A stretch of DNA of 40,573 bases. It comes from Rhodospirillales bacterium (GTDB lineage: Bacteria; Pseudomonadota; Alphaproteobacteria; Reyranellales; Reyranellaceae). The notes under the pieces are model-generated. The model did no database searches. It saw nothing but the letters and a program-made list of their open reading frames with translations, and was not told where the DNA came from. Where the stretch lies: contig JACPOB010000064.1 in the NCBI GenBank assembly GCA_016185145.1, forward strand, positions 1 through 40,573. Direction: 5' to 3'. This document shows positions 14,506 to 22,813 of this stretch, piece by piece. A program made the translations under genes and the position numbers. Each line of letters begins with the position of its first letter. The stretch's first letter is position 1.

Positions 14506-15717
14506 ATGGCCGGTGAATGGCTGACCTCCCGCGAAGCGGCGCGACGCCTGGGCGTATCGGCGGCAACGCTCTACGCCTATGTGAGCCGCGGCCTGCTGCG
14601 CTCCGAGGCGACCGAGGGGCGCCGCGACCGGCGCTATCGCGCGGACGATATCTCCCGCCTCAAGCGGCGGCGCGAGGTCGGGCGCAAAGCCGAATCGATC
14701 GCCAACCATGCCCTGGACTTCGGCACGCCGGTGCTGGAATCGGCGCTGACGCTGATCGAGGACAACCGGCTCTACTATCGCGGCCGCGACACCACCGAAC
14801 TGGCGCGCACCGCCTCGCTAGAGGAGGTGGCGTGCCTGCTATGGGACTGCGGCGAACCACCCTTCTCCGACGACAACCTTCCGCCCATGACGACGGCGCT
14901 GCGCCGCGCCTAGCTGGCGGCCGCGACTCTGGGGCCGGTCGATCGCTGCCTTGTCGTCCTGCCCGCCGCGGCGGCTCTCGACCATCCGAGCTGGGTCGAG
15001 GACCGCGCCGCCATGCTGGAAACCGGCGTGCGTGTGTTGCGCCTGCTGGCGGCGGCCGTCACCGGAAAGCCGCCGTCGCCGTTGCCGGTCCATGAGCAGT
15101 TGGCGACCGCCTGGCGCGTGCCCGCAGGTCGCGCGCCGCTGCTGCGCGCCGCGCTCGTCCTCTCGGCCGACCATGAATTCAACGCCTCGGCCTTCGCCGC
15201 CCGCGTCGTCGCCTCCACCGGGGCCAATCTCTATGGCGCCGTCATGGCCGGGCTTGCCGCCCTCAACGGTCCACGCCATGGCGGCCTGACGCGCCGGGTC
15301 GCAAGCCTGTTCGACGACCTGCGCAAGGCCCGCGACCTCGACGCCGAGCTGGTGCAGCGCGTTCGCGACCGTATCTACATCCCGGGCTTCGGCCATCAGC
15401 TCTATCCCGACGGCGACGTGCGGGCCGCCACGCTGTTCGCGCTCTTGCGAGAGAGCGTGCCGAACTCGCCCGAGCTTGCCTTCGCCGAGCGACTGGCCGC
15501 GGCCGGCGAACGGCTGATCGACCGCAAGCCCAATGTCGATTTCACCACCGTCGTGGTCGAGCGCGTGCTCGGCCTGCCCAAGGACTCCGCGCTCGCCCTC
15601 TTCCTGCTGGGCCGTACCGTGGGCTGGATCGCGCACGCGCTGGAGCAATCGGCGCACGCCGCGCTGATCCGGCCTCGCGCCCGCTATACTGGGCCCAGAC
15701 CGGGAGGAGTCGCGTGA
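14506..15717 (+). pseudogene. HTH domain-citrate synthase fusion, interrupted by one in-frame TAG
   Basis: One reading frame of 404 codons encodes an N-terminal MerR/excisionase-type helix-turn-helix (WLTSREAARRLGVSAATLYAYVSRGLL, residues ~5-31) joined to a citrate synthase domain. That two-domain form is known among proteobacterial citrate synthase family proteins. Codon 136 (14911-14913) is TAG; the same frame continues with full homology to the end. Catalytic regions downstream are intact: LSADHEFNASAFAARVVAST, NGPRHGG, GFGHQLYPDGDVRA, NVDFTTVVV and IRPRARYTGPRP. So this is a single nonsense change without frameshift, either recent inactivation, amber readthrough or a sequencing error. Translation could restart at the ATG at 15013, giving 234 residues with most catalytic motifs. 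It overlaps the next gene (GTGA). Confidence 0.82.
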
Positions 15718-16070
15718 GCGAAGGTCGCTGCCTTTGCGGAAACGTCCGCTTCACCGCCGACGGTCCGCCCAAGTGGACCGGCTACTGCCATTGCCAGAGC
15801 TGCCGTCGGCACACCGGCGCGCCGGTCTCCGTTTATGCGGGCTTCGAGGCGTCGAAGGTCAGTTTCACCGGCGGCGTCCTCTCCTACTTCGAATCGTCGC
15901 CCGGCGTGCGTCGCGGCTTCTGTGGCAGCTGCGGCTCGACCCTGTCCTATGAAGGCGACCGCTGGCCGGGCGAAATCCACCTTCATGTCGGCGCGTTCGA
16001 CGATCCTGCGTCGTTCGCGCCGACCGGCCACGCCTTCGCCGACGAACGGCTGCCGTGGCTGAAACTGTGA
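15714..16070 (+). CDS. GFA (glutathione-dependent formaldehyde-activating enzyme-like) family protein
   Basis: A 118-residue zinc protein of the GFA/Mss4-like fold. Zinc-binding cysteines occur in the family pattern: GRCLCGNVRF at the N-terminus, GYCHCQSCRRHTGAPVS and RGFCGSCGSTLSYEG. The GTG start overlaps the stop of the HTH-citrate synthase gene by four bases, indicating coupling to it. Most members of this family are not proven formaldehyde enzymes, so the reaction is unknown. Its coupling with the interrupted synthase means its expression may drop if ribosomes stop at the amber codon. Confidence 0.9.
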   Translation: MSEGRCLCGNVRFTADGPPKWTGYCHCQSCRRHTGAPVSVYAGFEASKVSFTGGVLSYFESSPGVRRGFCGSCGSTLSYEGDRWPGEIHLHVGAFDDPASFAPTGHAFADERLPWLKL

Positions 16071-16135
16071 CCTTATTTATCCACCAAAACGTCGCCTTGC
16101 AGGGCCCGCGCCAGCGTGCTTAACGTCGCGCTTTA

Positions 16136-17104
16136 GTGACAAGAAAACGCGTGGGCGTGCCGAGGTTGCCCCATCTGCTCGGCATCGAAGGACTTGCGCC
16201 CGAAGCCATTTCGGGCCTGCTCGACCTTTCCGAAAGCTACATCGACCAGAACCGTTCCATCGACAAACGGCGCGACGTGCTGGCCGGGCGGACGGTTATC
16301 AACCTGTTCTTCGAGAATTCGACGCGCACGCGCACCAGCTTCGAGGTCGCGGCCAAGCGATTGGGCGCCGACGTGATCAACATGGACGTCGCCACCTCCT
16401 CTGTGCGCAAGGGCGAGACGCTTCTCGACACGGCGATGACGCTGAACGCCATGCGGCCCGACGCCATCGTCGTGCGCCACCACGAATCGGGCGCGGTCAA
16501 TCTCCTGTCACAGAAGGTGAACTGCGCCGTCATCAACGCCGGCGACGGCCAGCACGAGCATCCGACCCAGGCTCTGCTCGACGCGCTCACCATCCGACGA
16601 CGACGCGGCAGCCTGGAAGGCCTGCTGGTGGCGATCTGCGGCGATATCATGCACAGCCGCGTGGCGCGCTCGAACATCCACCTGCTGCAGATCATGGGCG
16701 CGCGCGTGCGGGTGGTCGGCCCGCCCACCTTGATGCCGACCGACGTCGACCGCATGGGCGTCGAAGTCCACTACAGCATGAGGACCGGGCTGAAGGACGT
16801 CGACATCATCATGATGCTGCGCCTGCAGACCGAACGCATGCAGGGCTCCTTCGTGCCCTCGATCAGCGAATATTTCCGCTTCTTCGGGCTGGACTCGGAG
16901 AAGCTCAAGTTCGCCAAGCCCGACGCGCTGATCATGCATCCCGGGCCGATGAACCGCGGCGTCGAGATCGACTCCGAGGTCGCCGACGACGTCGATCGCT
17001 CGGTCATCCAGGAGCAGGTCGAGATGGGCGTGGCCGTTCGCATGGCCTGCCTGGATGCGCTGATCGGCGGCCGACGCAACGCGCTTTCAGGAGCCGCAGC
17101 GTGA
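16136..17104 (+). CDS. pyrB: Aspartate carbamoyltransferase catalytic subunit
   Basis: A 322-residue enzyme that makes N-carbamoyl-aspartate from carbamoyl phosphate and aspartate, the committed step of UMP synthesis. Carbamoyl-phosphate residues are seen in [13 protein letters not shown] (Ser62-Thr63-Arg64-Thr65), HHESG (115-119) and [10 protein letters not shown] (140-149, HPTQ at 142-145). The aspartate domain has [12 protein letters not shown] and [12 protein letters not shown]. The GTG at 16136 gives the full N-terminal helix; later in-frame GTGs at 16151 and 16157 are possible starts, and no clear ribosome-binding site decides. It overlaps pyrC by four bases (GTGA). No regulatory pyrI is present, consistent with a class A-type complex with a dihydroorotase-like partner. 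Confidence 0.96.
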   Translation: MTRKRVGVPRLPHLLGIEGLAPEAISGLLDLSESYIDQNRSIDKRRDVLAGRTVINLFFENSTRTRTSFEVAAKRLGADVINMDVATSSVRKGETLLDTAMTLNAMRPDAIVVRHHESGAVNLLSQKVNCAVINAGDGQHEHPTQALLDALTIRRRRGSLEGLLVAICGDIMHSRVARSNIHLLQIMGARVRVVGPPTLMPTDVDRMGVEVHYSMRTGLKDVDIIMMLRLQTERMQGSFVPSISEYFRFFGLDSEKLKFAKPDALIMHPGPMNRGVEIDSEVADDVDRSVIQEQVEMGVAVRMACLDALIGGRRNALSGAAA

Positions 17105-18450
17105 ACGGCACCATCGATCGCCTGGCGCCGCAGCACAGCGGCTCTACCGCCTATATCAACGCGCGCATCATCGACCCCACGGGCGATGCCGAGTACCAGG
17201 GCGCGGTCCTGATCAGCGATGGCAAGATTGCCGATTACGGCCCCAACCTGTTCGCGTCCGGCGCGCCCTACGGCATCCAGTCGGTCGACTGCCGCGGCTT
17301 CTATCTCGCGCCCGGCCTGGTCGACACGCGCGTGCATACCGGCGAGCCCGGCGAGGAGCACAAGGAGACGCTGGAGAGCGCCGGCGCCGCCGCCGCGGTA
17401 GGCGGCATCACCTCCCTGGTGCTGCTGCCCGACAACGAACCGCCGTTCGACGACGCCTCGCTGATCGAGTTCGTCGCCCGCCGCGCCCGCCAGATCAAGC
17501 TGGTCAACATGTACGCCTACGGCGCGCTGACCGTCGGGCTCGAGGGCAAGGAGCTTGCGGAGATGGGCCTGCTGGCCGAGGCCGGCGCCGTCGCCTTCAC
17601 CGACGCCGACCATGCCGTCGGCAACGCCCAGGTGCTGCGCCGCGCGCTCTACTACGCCAAGGCCTTCGATGCGCTGATCGTGCACCTGCCGCAGGAGCCG
17701 ACCCTGTCGGGCGGCCACATGACCAGCGGCGAGATGGCGACACGGCTCGGCCTCTCGGGCAATCCGCCGCTCGCCGAGGTCATGCTGGTCGAGCGCGACA
17801 TACGGCTCGCCGAGATGACCGGCGGCCGGCTGCACCTCGCCAAGATCTCCACCGCCGAAGCCGTCGCGGCCATCGCCGCCGCGAAGGCGCGCGGCCTGAA
17901 GATCACCTGCGATACGGCGGCGCCCTACTTCGCGTTGAACGACCTCGCGGTCGGCGACTATCGCACTTTCGGCAAGCTGGTGCCGCCCCTGCGGGCGGAG
18001 AAGGATCGGCTGGCCGTGGTCGAGGGCCTGAAGGCCGGCATCATCGACGCCATCGTGTCGGACCACCGTCCACAGGATCAGGACAGCAAGCGCGTGCCTT
18101 TCGCCCAGGCCGAGCCGGGCGGCATCGGACTGGAAACGCTGCTGCCGATCTCTCTCGAGCTGGTGCACAACGGGCATCTCAGCCTGCCGCGCCTGTTCCA
18201 GCTGCTGGCCAGCACGCCGGCGCGGCTGTTCGGCCTGCCGGGCGGCAAGCTGGCGAAGGGCGCGCCGGCCGATCTCGTGGTGTTCGACGCCGACTACGCC
18301 TGGAAAGTCGATCGCGACGAACTGTGGAGCAAGACCAAGAACACGCCGTTCGACGAGCGCCCAGTGCAGGGCCGCGTCATGGCGACCATCGTCGGCGGCC
18401 GCACGATCTATCGGGATGAAAGTTTCCTGACGCCTGCAAGGGCTGCGTAA
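17101..18450 (+). CDS. pyrC: Dihydroorotase-like protein lacking most metal ligands (PyrC' type)
   Basis: A 449-residue protein of the dihydroorotase/multifunctional-complex type, translationally coupled to pyrB by a GTGA overlap. The amidohydrolase barrel is complete, but metal-binding motifs are altered. The usual HxH reads RVH ([14 protein letters not shown], Arg77), the HxxHxST motif is HLAKIST (245-251), and the TPHH motif is TAAPY (272-276). The catalytic Asp of SDHRP (Asp321) remains. Pseudomonas has a related inactive PyrC' that is needed only to assemble PyrB, and alphaproteobacterial PyrC proteins share these changes as I recall. I infer a structural partner for aspartate carbamoyltransferase, with an active dihydroorotase elsewhere. 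Catalysis in an unusual form is not excluded. Confidence 0.88.
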   Translation: MNGTIDRLAPQHSGSTAYINARIIDPTGDAEYQGAVLISDGKIADYGPNLFASGAPYGIQSVDCRGFYLAPGLVDTRVHTGEPGEEHKETLESAGAAAAVGGITSLVLLPDNEPPFDDASLIEFVARRARQIKLVNMYAYGALTVGLEGKELAEMGLLAEAGAVAFTDADHAVGNAQVLRRALYYAKAFDALIVHLPQEPTLSGGHMTSGEMATRLGLSGNPPLAEVMLVERDIRLAEMTGGRLHLAKISTAEAVAAIAAAKARGLKITCDTAAPYFALNDLAVGDYRTFGKLVPPLRAEKDRLAVVEGLKAGIIDAIVSDHRPQDQDSKRVPFAQAEPGGIGLETLLPISLELVHNGHLSLPRLFQLLASTPARLFGLPGGKLAKGAPADLVVFDADYAWKVDRDELWSKTKNTPFDERPVQGRVMATIVGGRTIYRDESFLTPARAA

Positions 18451-18536
18451 CCGCGGCCGAGCAGCCCGAAACCTGCCTCCAAACGGCCTTTTCGTCTGCT
18501 ATGGTCGATGGCCTCCACCAATCAGGGCGTTGCACG

Positions 18537-19337
18537 ATGCTTCGACAGTCACTTCTTATCGGTGTCGCCGGCATGGCGTTCGCGGGCGCGAGCTCGGCCC
18601 AGCAGCGCGGCCAGTCGCGCGACGACCTGCTCGACGCTCTGACGCGCCACATCCAGATCTGCGGCGAGATGACCGAAACCCAGGCGCGCCTCAGCTGCTA
18701 CGACCGCCTGCAGACGCAGATCGGCGGCGTGGCGCCGCAGGCCCAGCCGACGCCGACACCCTTGCAGGCGCAACCCGCGCCGACGCCAACGCCGCTTGCT
18801 CCGCCGCCGACCACGACCATGGGATCGAGCGGCAGCGGCTCGTCCATCAGCTCCGCGCCGCTTTCGCCGCAGCCGCTCGGCGTGCCGGGCGGCGGTGTGG
18901 CGACGCTCGGCTCCGGCAGTGCGGCCAACCCGCCGGCGTCGATGACGCGGGATCCCGACGCCGCCTTCGACCCGCGCACCGCGGGCTATCGGCCGCCCGA
19001 GAACATGGGCGTGCGGCCGCAGCCGCAGCTGCGCCGCACCGGGCCGCGATCGATTCCCAACTACTCGACGCCACAGCCGCTGGTGACGCTCGGCGCCGCC
19101 AACCTGACCTACGGCGATTCGCGTTACTGGCAGGTGACGGTGACGCTCACCTCCAACACGCGCAATCCCATCAACACCCAGGCCGAGTGCACCTTCATGA
19201 ACGCCGGCCGTCCGGTCTCGACCGATTATCTCGGCCCGCTGATGATCCAGCCCGGCGAGCAGGTCACCACCGAGCTGATCGGGCCGCCGACCACGTCCTA
19301 CATCGATTCGACCAACTGCAAGGTCGTCAGCCCCTGA
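18537..19337 (+). CDS. Exported protein with Pro-rich linker, paralogous C-terminal domain A
   Basis: A 266-residue exported protein of unknown function. The signal peptide (1-~22) is followed by DDLLDALTRHIQICGEMTETQARLSCYDRLQTQ, where the two Cys and the RLxCYD string resemble a short motif in many alphaproteobacterial envelope proteins. A Pro/Thr/Gln/Ser-rich linker of about 100 residues follows. The C-terminal ~75 residues (RYWQVTVTLTSNTRNPINTQAECTF to NCKVVSP) form a small beta domain with two Cys. This domain is clearly related to the end of the protein encoded at 20509-21084. The ATG at 18537 gives the cleanest signal peptide. It sits between pyrC and plsY, which are adjacent in many relatives. 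Confidence 0.75.
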   Translation: MLRQSLLIGVAGMAFAGASSAQQRGQSRDDLLDALTRHIQICGEMTETQARLSCYDRLQTQIGGVAPQAQPTPTPLQAQPAPTPTPLAPPPTTTMGSSGSGSSISSAPLSPQPLGVPGGGVATLGSGSAANPPASMTRDPDAAFDPRTAGYRPPENMGVRPQPQLRRTGPRSIPNYSTPQPLVTLGAANLTYGDSRYWQVTVTLTSNTRNPINTQAECTFMNAGRPVSTDYLGPLMIQPGEQVTTELIGPPTTSYIDSTNCKVVSP

Positions 19338-19344
19338 ACCTGGC

Positions 19345-19968
19345 ATGATCTCGACCCTGGTCCTTCTGCTGGCGCCGTTCCTGATGGGCTACCTGCTGGG
19401 GTCGATCCCGTTCGGCCTGCTGCTGACGCGCGCCGCAGGGCTGGGCGACATCCGCAAGGTCGGCTCGGGCAACATCGGCGCCACCAACGTGCTGCGCACC
19501 GGCCGCAAGGGTCTCGCCGCCGCAACGCTTCTGCTCGATGCGCTGAAGGGTGTCGTCGCCGTGCTGATCGCCGACCAGGTCGGCCAGCTCGCTGCCGTCG
19601 GCGCCGCCGCGGGTGCCGTTCTGGGCCACATGTTCCCGGTGTGGCTCGGCTTCAAGGGCGGCAAGGGCGTGGCGACCACGCTCGGCGTCATGTGGGGCCT
19701 GTCGTGGCCGGTCGGCGCCATCGCCTGCGCGGCCTGGCTGCTGTTCGCCGCCCTCTTCCGCTTCTCCTCGCTGGCCGCACTGCTCAGCGTCGTGGTCGCC
19801 GCGATCGCCGCCTGGTTCCTGACCGACCATCGCGCCGCCATCCTGCTGACGCTGCTGGTGCCGCTGGTCTGGGTGCGGCACCACGAGAACATCGCCCGCC
19901 TGCTCAACGGCACCGAGCCCAAGATCGGCCAGCGCGGGAAGAGCGAGGCCGCACCTTCAGGCGGGTGA
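19345..19968 (+). CDS. plsY: Glycerol-3-phosphate acyltransferase PlsY
   Basis: A 207-residue inner-membrane enzyme that transfers the acyl group from acyl-phosphate to glycerol-3-phosphate, the first step of phospholipid synthesis. The three PlsY motifs are present: [30 protein letters not shown] (phosphate-binding glycine loop) and RHHENIARLLNGTEPKIG near the C-terminus. About five hydrophobic helices and an [22 protein letters not shown] start fit the family. It begins seven bases after the preceding gene. A decayed tandem copy follows at once. In many relatives dprA comes directly after; here about 9.7 kb separates the two. Confidence 0.95.
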   Translation: MISTLVLLLAPFLMGYLLGSIPFGLLLTRAAGLGDIRKVGSGNIGATNVLRTGRKGLAAATLLLDALKGVVAVLIADQVGQLAAVGAAAGAVLGHMFPVWLGFKGGKGVATTLGVMWGLSWPVGAIACAAWLLFAALFRFSSLAALLSVVVAAIAAWFLTDHRAAILLTLLVPLVWVRHHENIARLLNGTEPKIGQRGKSEAAPSGG

Positions 19969-19975
19969 GGCACGG

Positions 19976-20355
19976 ATGATCTCGACCCTGGTCCTTCTGC
20001 TGCGCCGTTCCTGATAGGCTACCTGTTTGGCTCTATCCCGTTCGGCCTGCTGCTGATGCGCGCCGCGGGCTTGGGCGACATCCGCAAGGTCGGCTCGGGC
20101 AACATCGGCGCCACCAATGTGCTGCGCGTCGGCGGCAAGGGCCTCGACGCCGCAACCCTCGTGCTCGATGCCCTGAAGGGCCTGATCCCCGTGCTGATCG
20201 CCGACCAGCTCGGCCAACTCGCTGCCGTCGGCGCCGCCGCGGGCGCCGTGCTCGGCCACATGTTTCCGGTGTGGCTCGTAGCCGCCCTCTTCCGCTTCTC
20301 CTCGCTGGCGACGCTGCTCAGCGCCGCGGTCGCCGCCTGGTCCCTGGCCGATTGA
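19976..20355 (+). pseudogene. Decayed tandem copy of plsY
   Basis: Starting at the ATG at 19976 the sequence copies the beginning of plsY almost base for base, including the start ATGATCTCGACCCTGGTCC. One base is missing soon after (CTGCTGGCGCCG has become CTGCTGCGCCG), shifting the frame. Further on, 98 bases of the parent, encoding the FKGGKGVATT loop and the next helix, are replaced by TA. The last third including RHHENIARL is absent and the copy ends in TGA at 20355. The shared stretches, such as GGCGACATCCGCAAGGTCGG, are nearly identical, so the duplication looks recent. A non-functional product is expected. Confidence 0.9.
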
Positions 20356-20508
20356 AGGCCGTCGATGAATGGGACGCTGGGAACGGTTGCGGGATTCCAG
20401 GCTGATGTACTGCCGAGCCCCGTTCGTAGAATGCCGCCGTCGGACAGGCGTACGCGAGTTTCGATGCCGAAGGCGGGCCCAGCCGTCCGGCCTGCATGGA
20501 GATACCGC

Positions 20509-21084
20509 ATGAGCAGTGCTTGCAACCGGATGCCGAAGCTCGTTGTCTGCTTCATTGGCATGACAATGGCGTCGGCGGCCATGGCACAGGCCCCCCGCAG
20601 CAGTGTGGAGGTCGTGGCGTCGACCGGCGTGCCGGAATTCCGCGATCCCAAGACAGGCCAGGTCTGGACTCCGGAAACGGTCGGTCAGGACGGACGGCCG
20701 CTCACCGGGCCGGAGGACAAGGCCTTCAATCCGCAGGCCCAGAACGTGCCGGCCAAGAGCGTCGAGCAGCGCGTCCGCGGCAGACCCGTCGGGACGGTGC
20801 CCGTCACGGCCGGACCGACCGTGCCGATCGTGGTCATGGACAGCCCGTCGCTGAGGGCCGTGCCCGGCCAGCGTTGGCAAGCCGTGATGTACCTCGACAA
20901 CAACAGCGGCAACCCGGTCGACCCCGTCGTCGAGTGCCGCTTCAGCAACGCCGGCAACACCGTCATGGACGCGCGTGCCATCGTTCAGACGACGGCAGCC
21001 AGCGTGCGCCAGGGCCTCGTCATCTACGGCCCGCGCACCGACGTCTTCGTCGATCGCGCGACCTGCCGCGTGACGGCGCCGTAG
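20509..21084 (+). CDS. Exported protein, paralogous C-terminal domain B
   Basis: A 191-residue exported protein of unknown function. The signal peptide MPKLVVCFIGMTMASAAMA is preceded by a few residues from the ATG at 20509, which has GGAGA six bases upstream. The mature part starts QAPRSSVEVV and has a polar region (FRDPKTGQVWTPETVGQDGRPLTGPEDKAFNP). It ends in a beta domain QRWQAVMYLDNNSGNPVDPV, then ECRFSNAG, to TCRVTAP. That domain aligns along its length with the end of the 18537-19337 protein (RYWQVTVTLTSNTRNPINTQ, then AECTFMNAG, to NCKVVSP), with the two Cys conserved. The paralogs flank plsY and its pseudogene. The domain looks like a small immunoglobulin-like fold; function unknown. 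Confidence 0.75.
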   Translation: MSSACNRMPKLVVCFIGMTMASAAMAQAPRSSVEVVASTGVPEFRDPKTGQVWTPETVGQDGRPLTGPEDKAFNPQAQNVPAKSVEQRVRGRPVGTVPVTAGPTVPIVVMDSPSLRAVPGQRWQAVMYLDNNSGNPVDPVVECRFSNAGNTVMDARAIVQTTAASVRQGLVIYGPRTDVFVDRATCRVTAP

Positions 21085-21223
21085 CCCGTCGCGGATATCG
21101 AGCAGGAAGCAATGGCAATCGGCGCCACAAAGGCGCTCTGCACGTCCGCGATGGGGCGTCTTGCCCTGCGGCAACACTCGCCCGCTGCGGCCGGCGCGGC
21201 CTTCGGTGGGATTGGAGGGAAGC

Positions 21224-21604
21224 ATGTCGTTCCTTGGAGACTCTCCCTTCCTCACGTTCGTGGCGGACGCCTTCGCCGTCTTCATGTTCATCCTGTGGTT
21301 CTGGCTGTTCATAACCACTGCCAGCGACCTCTTTCGGCGGCAGGACATATCGGGCTTCGGCAAGGTGCTTTGGGTGATCTTGCTCATCGTGCTGCCCTAT
21401 ATCGGCATCTTCGCCTACATCCTCACCCAAGGCGGCGGAATGGCCGAGCGCAACCGGGCGCAAGCCAGGATGGCCCGTGATGAAATCCGCCAGATCGCCG
21501 GCTTCAGCACCGCTGACGAGCTCGAGAAGCTCGATCGCCTGAAGTCGCAGAAGTCCATATCGGAGGACGAATACAAGCGGCTCAGGGCGCGACTCATACC
21601 CTGA
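21224..21604 (+). CDS. PLDc_N/SHOCT domain membrane protein
   Basis: A 126-residue membrane protein. The first ~70 residues hold two transmembrane segments of the phospholipase D-nuclease N-terminal type (FAVFMFILWFWLFITTASDLF and VLWVILLIVLPYIGIFAYIL). A charged helix follows. The last ~30 residues are a SHOCT domain (ADELEKLDRLKSQKSISEDEYKRLRARL), a short oligomerisation module often fused to membrane proteins. The ATG at 21224 has GGAGGGA just upstream. No function is known beyond a likely membrane scaffold or stress role. It is the first of three small membrane proteins in a row. Confidence 0.85.
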   Translation: MSFLGDSPFLTFVADAFAVFMFILWFWLFITTASDLFRRQDISGFGKVLWVILLIVLPYIGIFAYILTQGGGMAERNRAQARMARDEIRQIAGFSTADELEKLDRLKSQKSISEDEYKRLRARLIP

Positions 21605-21821
21605 TTACCCGTCGACCGCAGTCGCGGAGATGCTGTGCTTCGCCGACGCCTCGAGCTTCACCCGGGCGTTTCGGCGCGAATTCGGCATGAGCCCGAAAGA
21701 GGTACGGGCCGCCTCGCCTGGCGGTCTCAGCCCCCGTTGCCAATGGCCGCGGGCACGCAGGACATTCGGAACTTCGCGATTGCCTGCGTTCGTTCTGATC
21801 GGCTTCGAAGGGTCGAGCTGA
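21603..21821 (+). pseudogene. Remnant of an AraC family transcriptional regulator
   Basis: The sequence encodes STAVAEMLCFADASSFTRAF followed by RREFGMSPKEVRA, the second helix-turn-helix of AraC-family regulators (consensus VAxxLGFxxxSxFxRAFRRxFGxSPxxYR). There is no start codon or upstream domain in frame, since the region begins at the stop of the previous gene. The rest of the regulator is absent, so this is a leftover C-terminal piece. Confidence 0.75.
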
Positions 21822-21872
21822 ATGGAGGGCATGCCAAGTTGCCCTTCTCATCAAGCCACAGGAGACGTGCAC

Positions 21873-22100
21873 ATGCGTTGGATCCATCTTTTGGTGGTCG
21901 TGTTGTTTGCAGCCGCCGTCCTCATCTTCGTCGTGCAGAATTTCACGATGGTCACCATGTCGTTTCTCGGCTTCAGTGCCCGGGCGCCCGTCGCGCTGCT
22001 TGTTGCCTTGGTTTACGTTCTGGGGATGGCGACGGGTGGCAGCCTGTGGTCGCTGTTGCGTCGATCGCTTCAGGGATCGAAGCTCGCGGACAAGCTGTAG
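21873..22100 (+). CDS. Small LapA-like (DUF1049-type) membrane protein
   Basis: A 75-residue protein with two hydrophobic segments, WIHLLVVVLFAAAVLIFVV and APVALLVALVYVLGMATGG, joined by QNFTMVTMSFLGFSA. This is the layout of LapA/DUF1049 proteins (helix, QN, short beta hairpin, helix), which in E. coli act in lipopolysaccharide assembly control. The ATG at 21873 follows AGGAGA. The gene lies after an AraC remnant and before an HdeD-like gene. Assignment is by pattern; the specific role is not known. Confidence 0.75.
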   Translation: MRWIHLLVVVLFAAAVLIFVVQNFTMVTMSFLGFSARAPVALLVALVYVLGMATGGSLWSLLRRSLQGSKLADKL

Positions 22101-22158
22101 CGACCGGCGGCGCGAAAAGTTTCTGTGACGACGCGTAATGCCACAGGGGGTGATCGAC

Positions 22159-22728
22159 ATGCGCGAAGCAGAGCCTGGCGACCGCCAATTCATCGCCGAC
22201 CTCTTCCGATCCCATTGGCTCCTGTTCGTCCTGGTCGGCGCGATGCTGATCATCGCCGGCCTGGTGGCGTGTACCGTTCCTGCAATTTCCTCGATTGCAC
22301 CGAACGAGTTGCTCGGCCTGGTCCTGGCGTTCGTCGGCATCGTACAGATCGCGCAATCGGGAAAGATGCAAGGCGAGGCCCTGTTCGCATGGCATTTGAC
22401 GCTCGGCGTCTTGGCTGCGCTCGGCGGCGTTCTTCTTTACCTGGACCCGTTCCCCGGCATCGTGACGATCACGGCGCTGATGGCGATCGTCTTTGCGCTG
22501 CACGGACTGACCCAGATCGCGTTTGCCTTGAAGGTCCGCCAGATCACGGGCTGGCACTGGTTCGGGGTTTCAGGGTGCATAGCGCTGATCGTAGCGGGAT
22601 TGCTCATGATGAAGCTTCCCTACGATCACACCTTTACGCCGGCCTCGGTTGGCGGCGTGTCCCTGTTGTTTGCCGGTTGGGCCTACGTGGCCGTTGCGCT
22701 GAGCTCCCGAAAGGCATCCAACCCCTAG
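22159..22728 (+). CDS. HdeD family (DUF308) membrane protein
   Basis: A 189-residue membrane protein with six hydrophobic helices in three DUF308 repeats, such as WLLFVLVGAMLIIAGLVAC, the segment around LGVLAALGGVLLYLDPFPGI and GVSGCIALIVAGLLMMKLP. HdeD of E. coli is linked to acid resistance at high cell density; many homologues are uncharacterised. The ATG at 22159 is chosen since AGGGGGTG precedes it; an ATG at 22138 is in frame but has no such site. It is convergent with the FAD oxidase gene, with an amidohydrolase remnant in the gap. Confidence 0.87.
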   Translation: MREAEPGDRQFIADLFRSHWLLFVLVGAMLIIAGLVACTVPAISSIAPNELLGLVLAFVGIVQIAQSGKMQGEALFAWHLTLGVLAALGGVLLYLDPFPGIVTITALMAIVFALHGLTQIAFALKVRQITGWHWFGVSGCIALIVAGLLMMKLPYDHTFTPASVGGVSLLFAGWAYVAVALSSRKASNP

Positions 22729-22729
22729 A

Positions 22730-22801
22730 CCGATCGAAGAGCCGGCAAAGAACTTCGTCGTCATCATGAAGGACGGCAAGATCTTCAAGAACACTTTGTA
22801 G
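22730..22801 (+). pseudogene. Remnant of an amidohydrolase C-terminus
   Basis: The frame ending in TAG at 22799-22801 reads IEEPAKNFVVIMKDGKIFKN then TL. This matches the last residues of many imidazolonepropionase-like amidohydrolases (a DPxKNxxVIMKDGKIYKNTL-type ending). Nothing upstream in frame continues the homology, as the HdeD-like gene lies there. It is a stub left by deletion. Confidence 0.65.
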
Positions 22802-22813
22802 AACCGGCCGTGG

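Noticed and set aside
16077..16085. TTATCCACC, one base off a DnaA box, in the pyrB leader
   Set aside because: A single near-match with no cluster, AT-rich unwinding region or dnaA/dnaN nearby; not evidence for an origin.
20056..20355. A short plsY-like reading frame that could be a functional small PlsY
   Set aside because: It lacks the first helix through a frameshift, the FKGGKG loop and the C-terminal motif, so it is part of the pseudogene.
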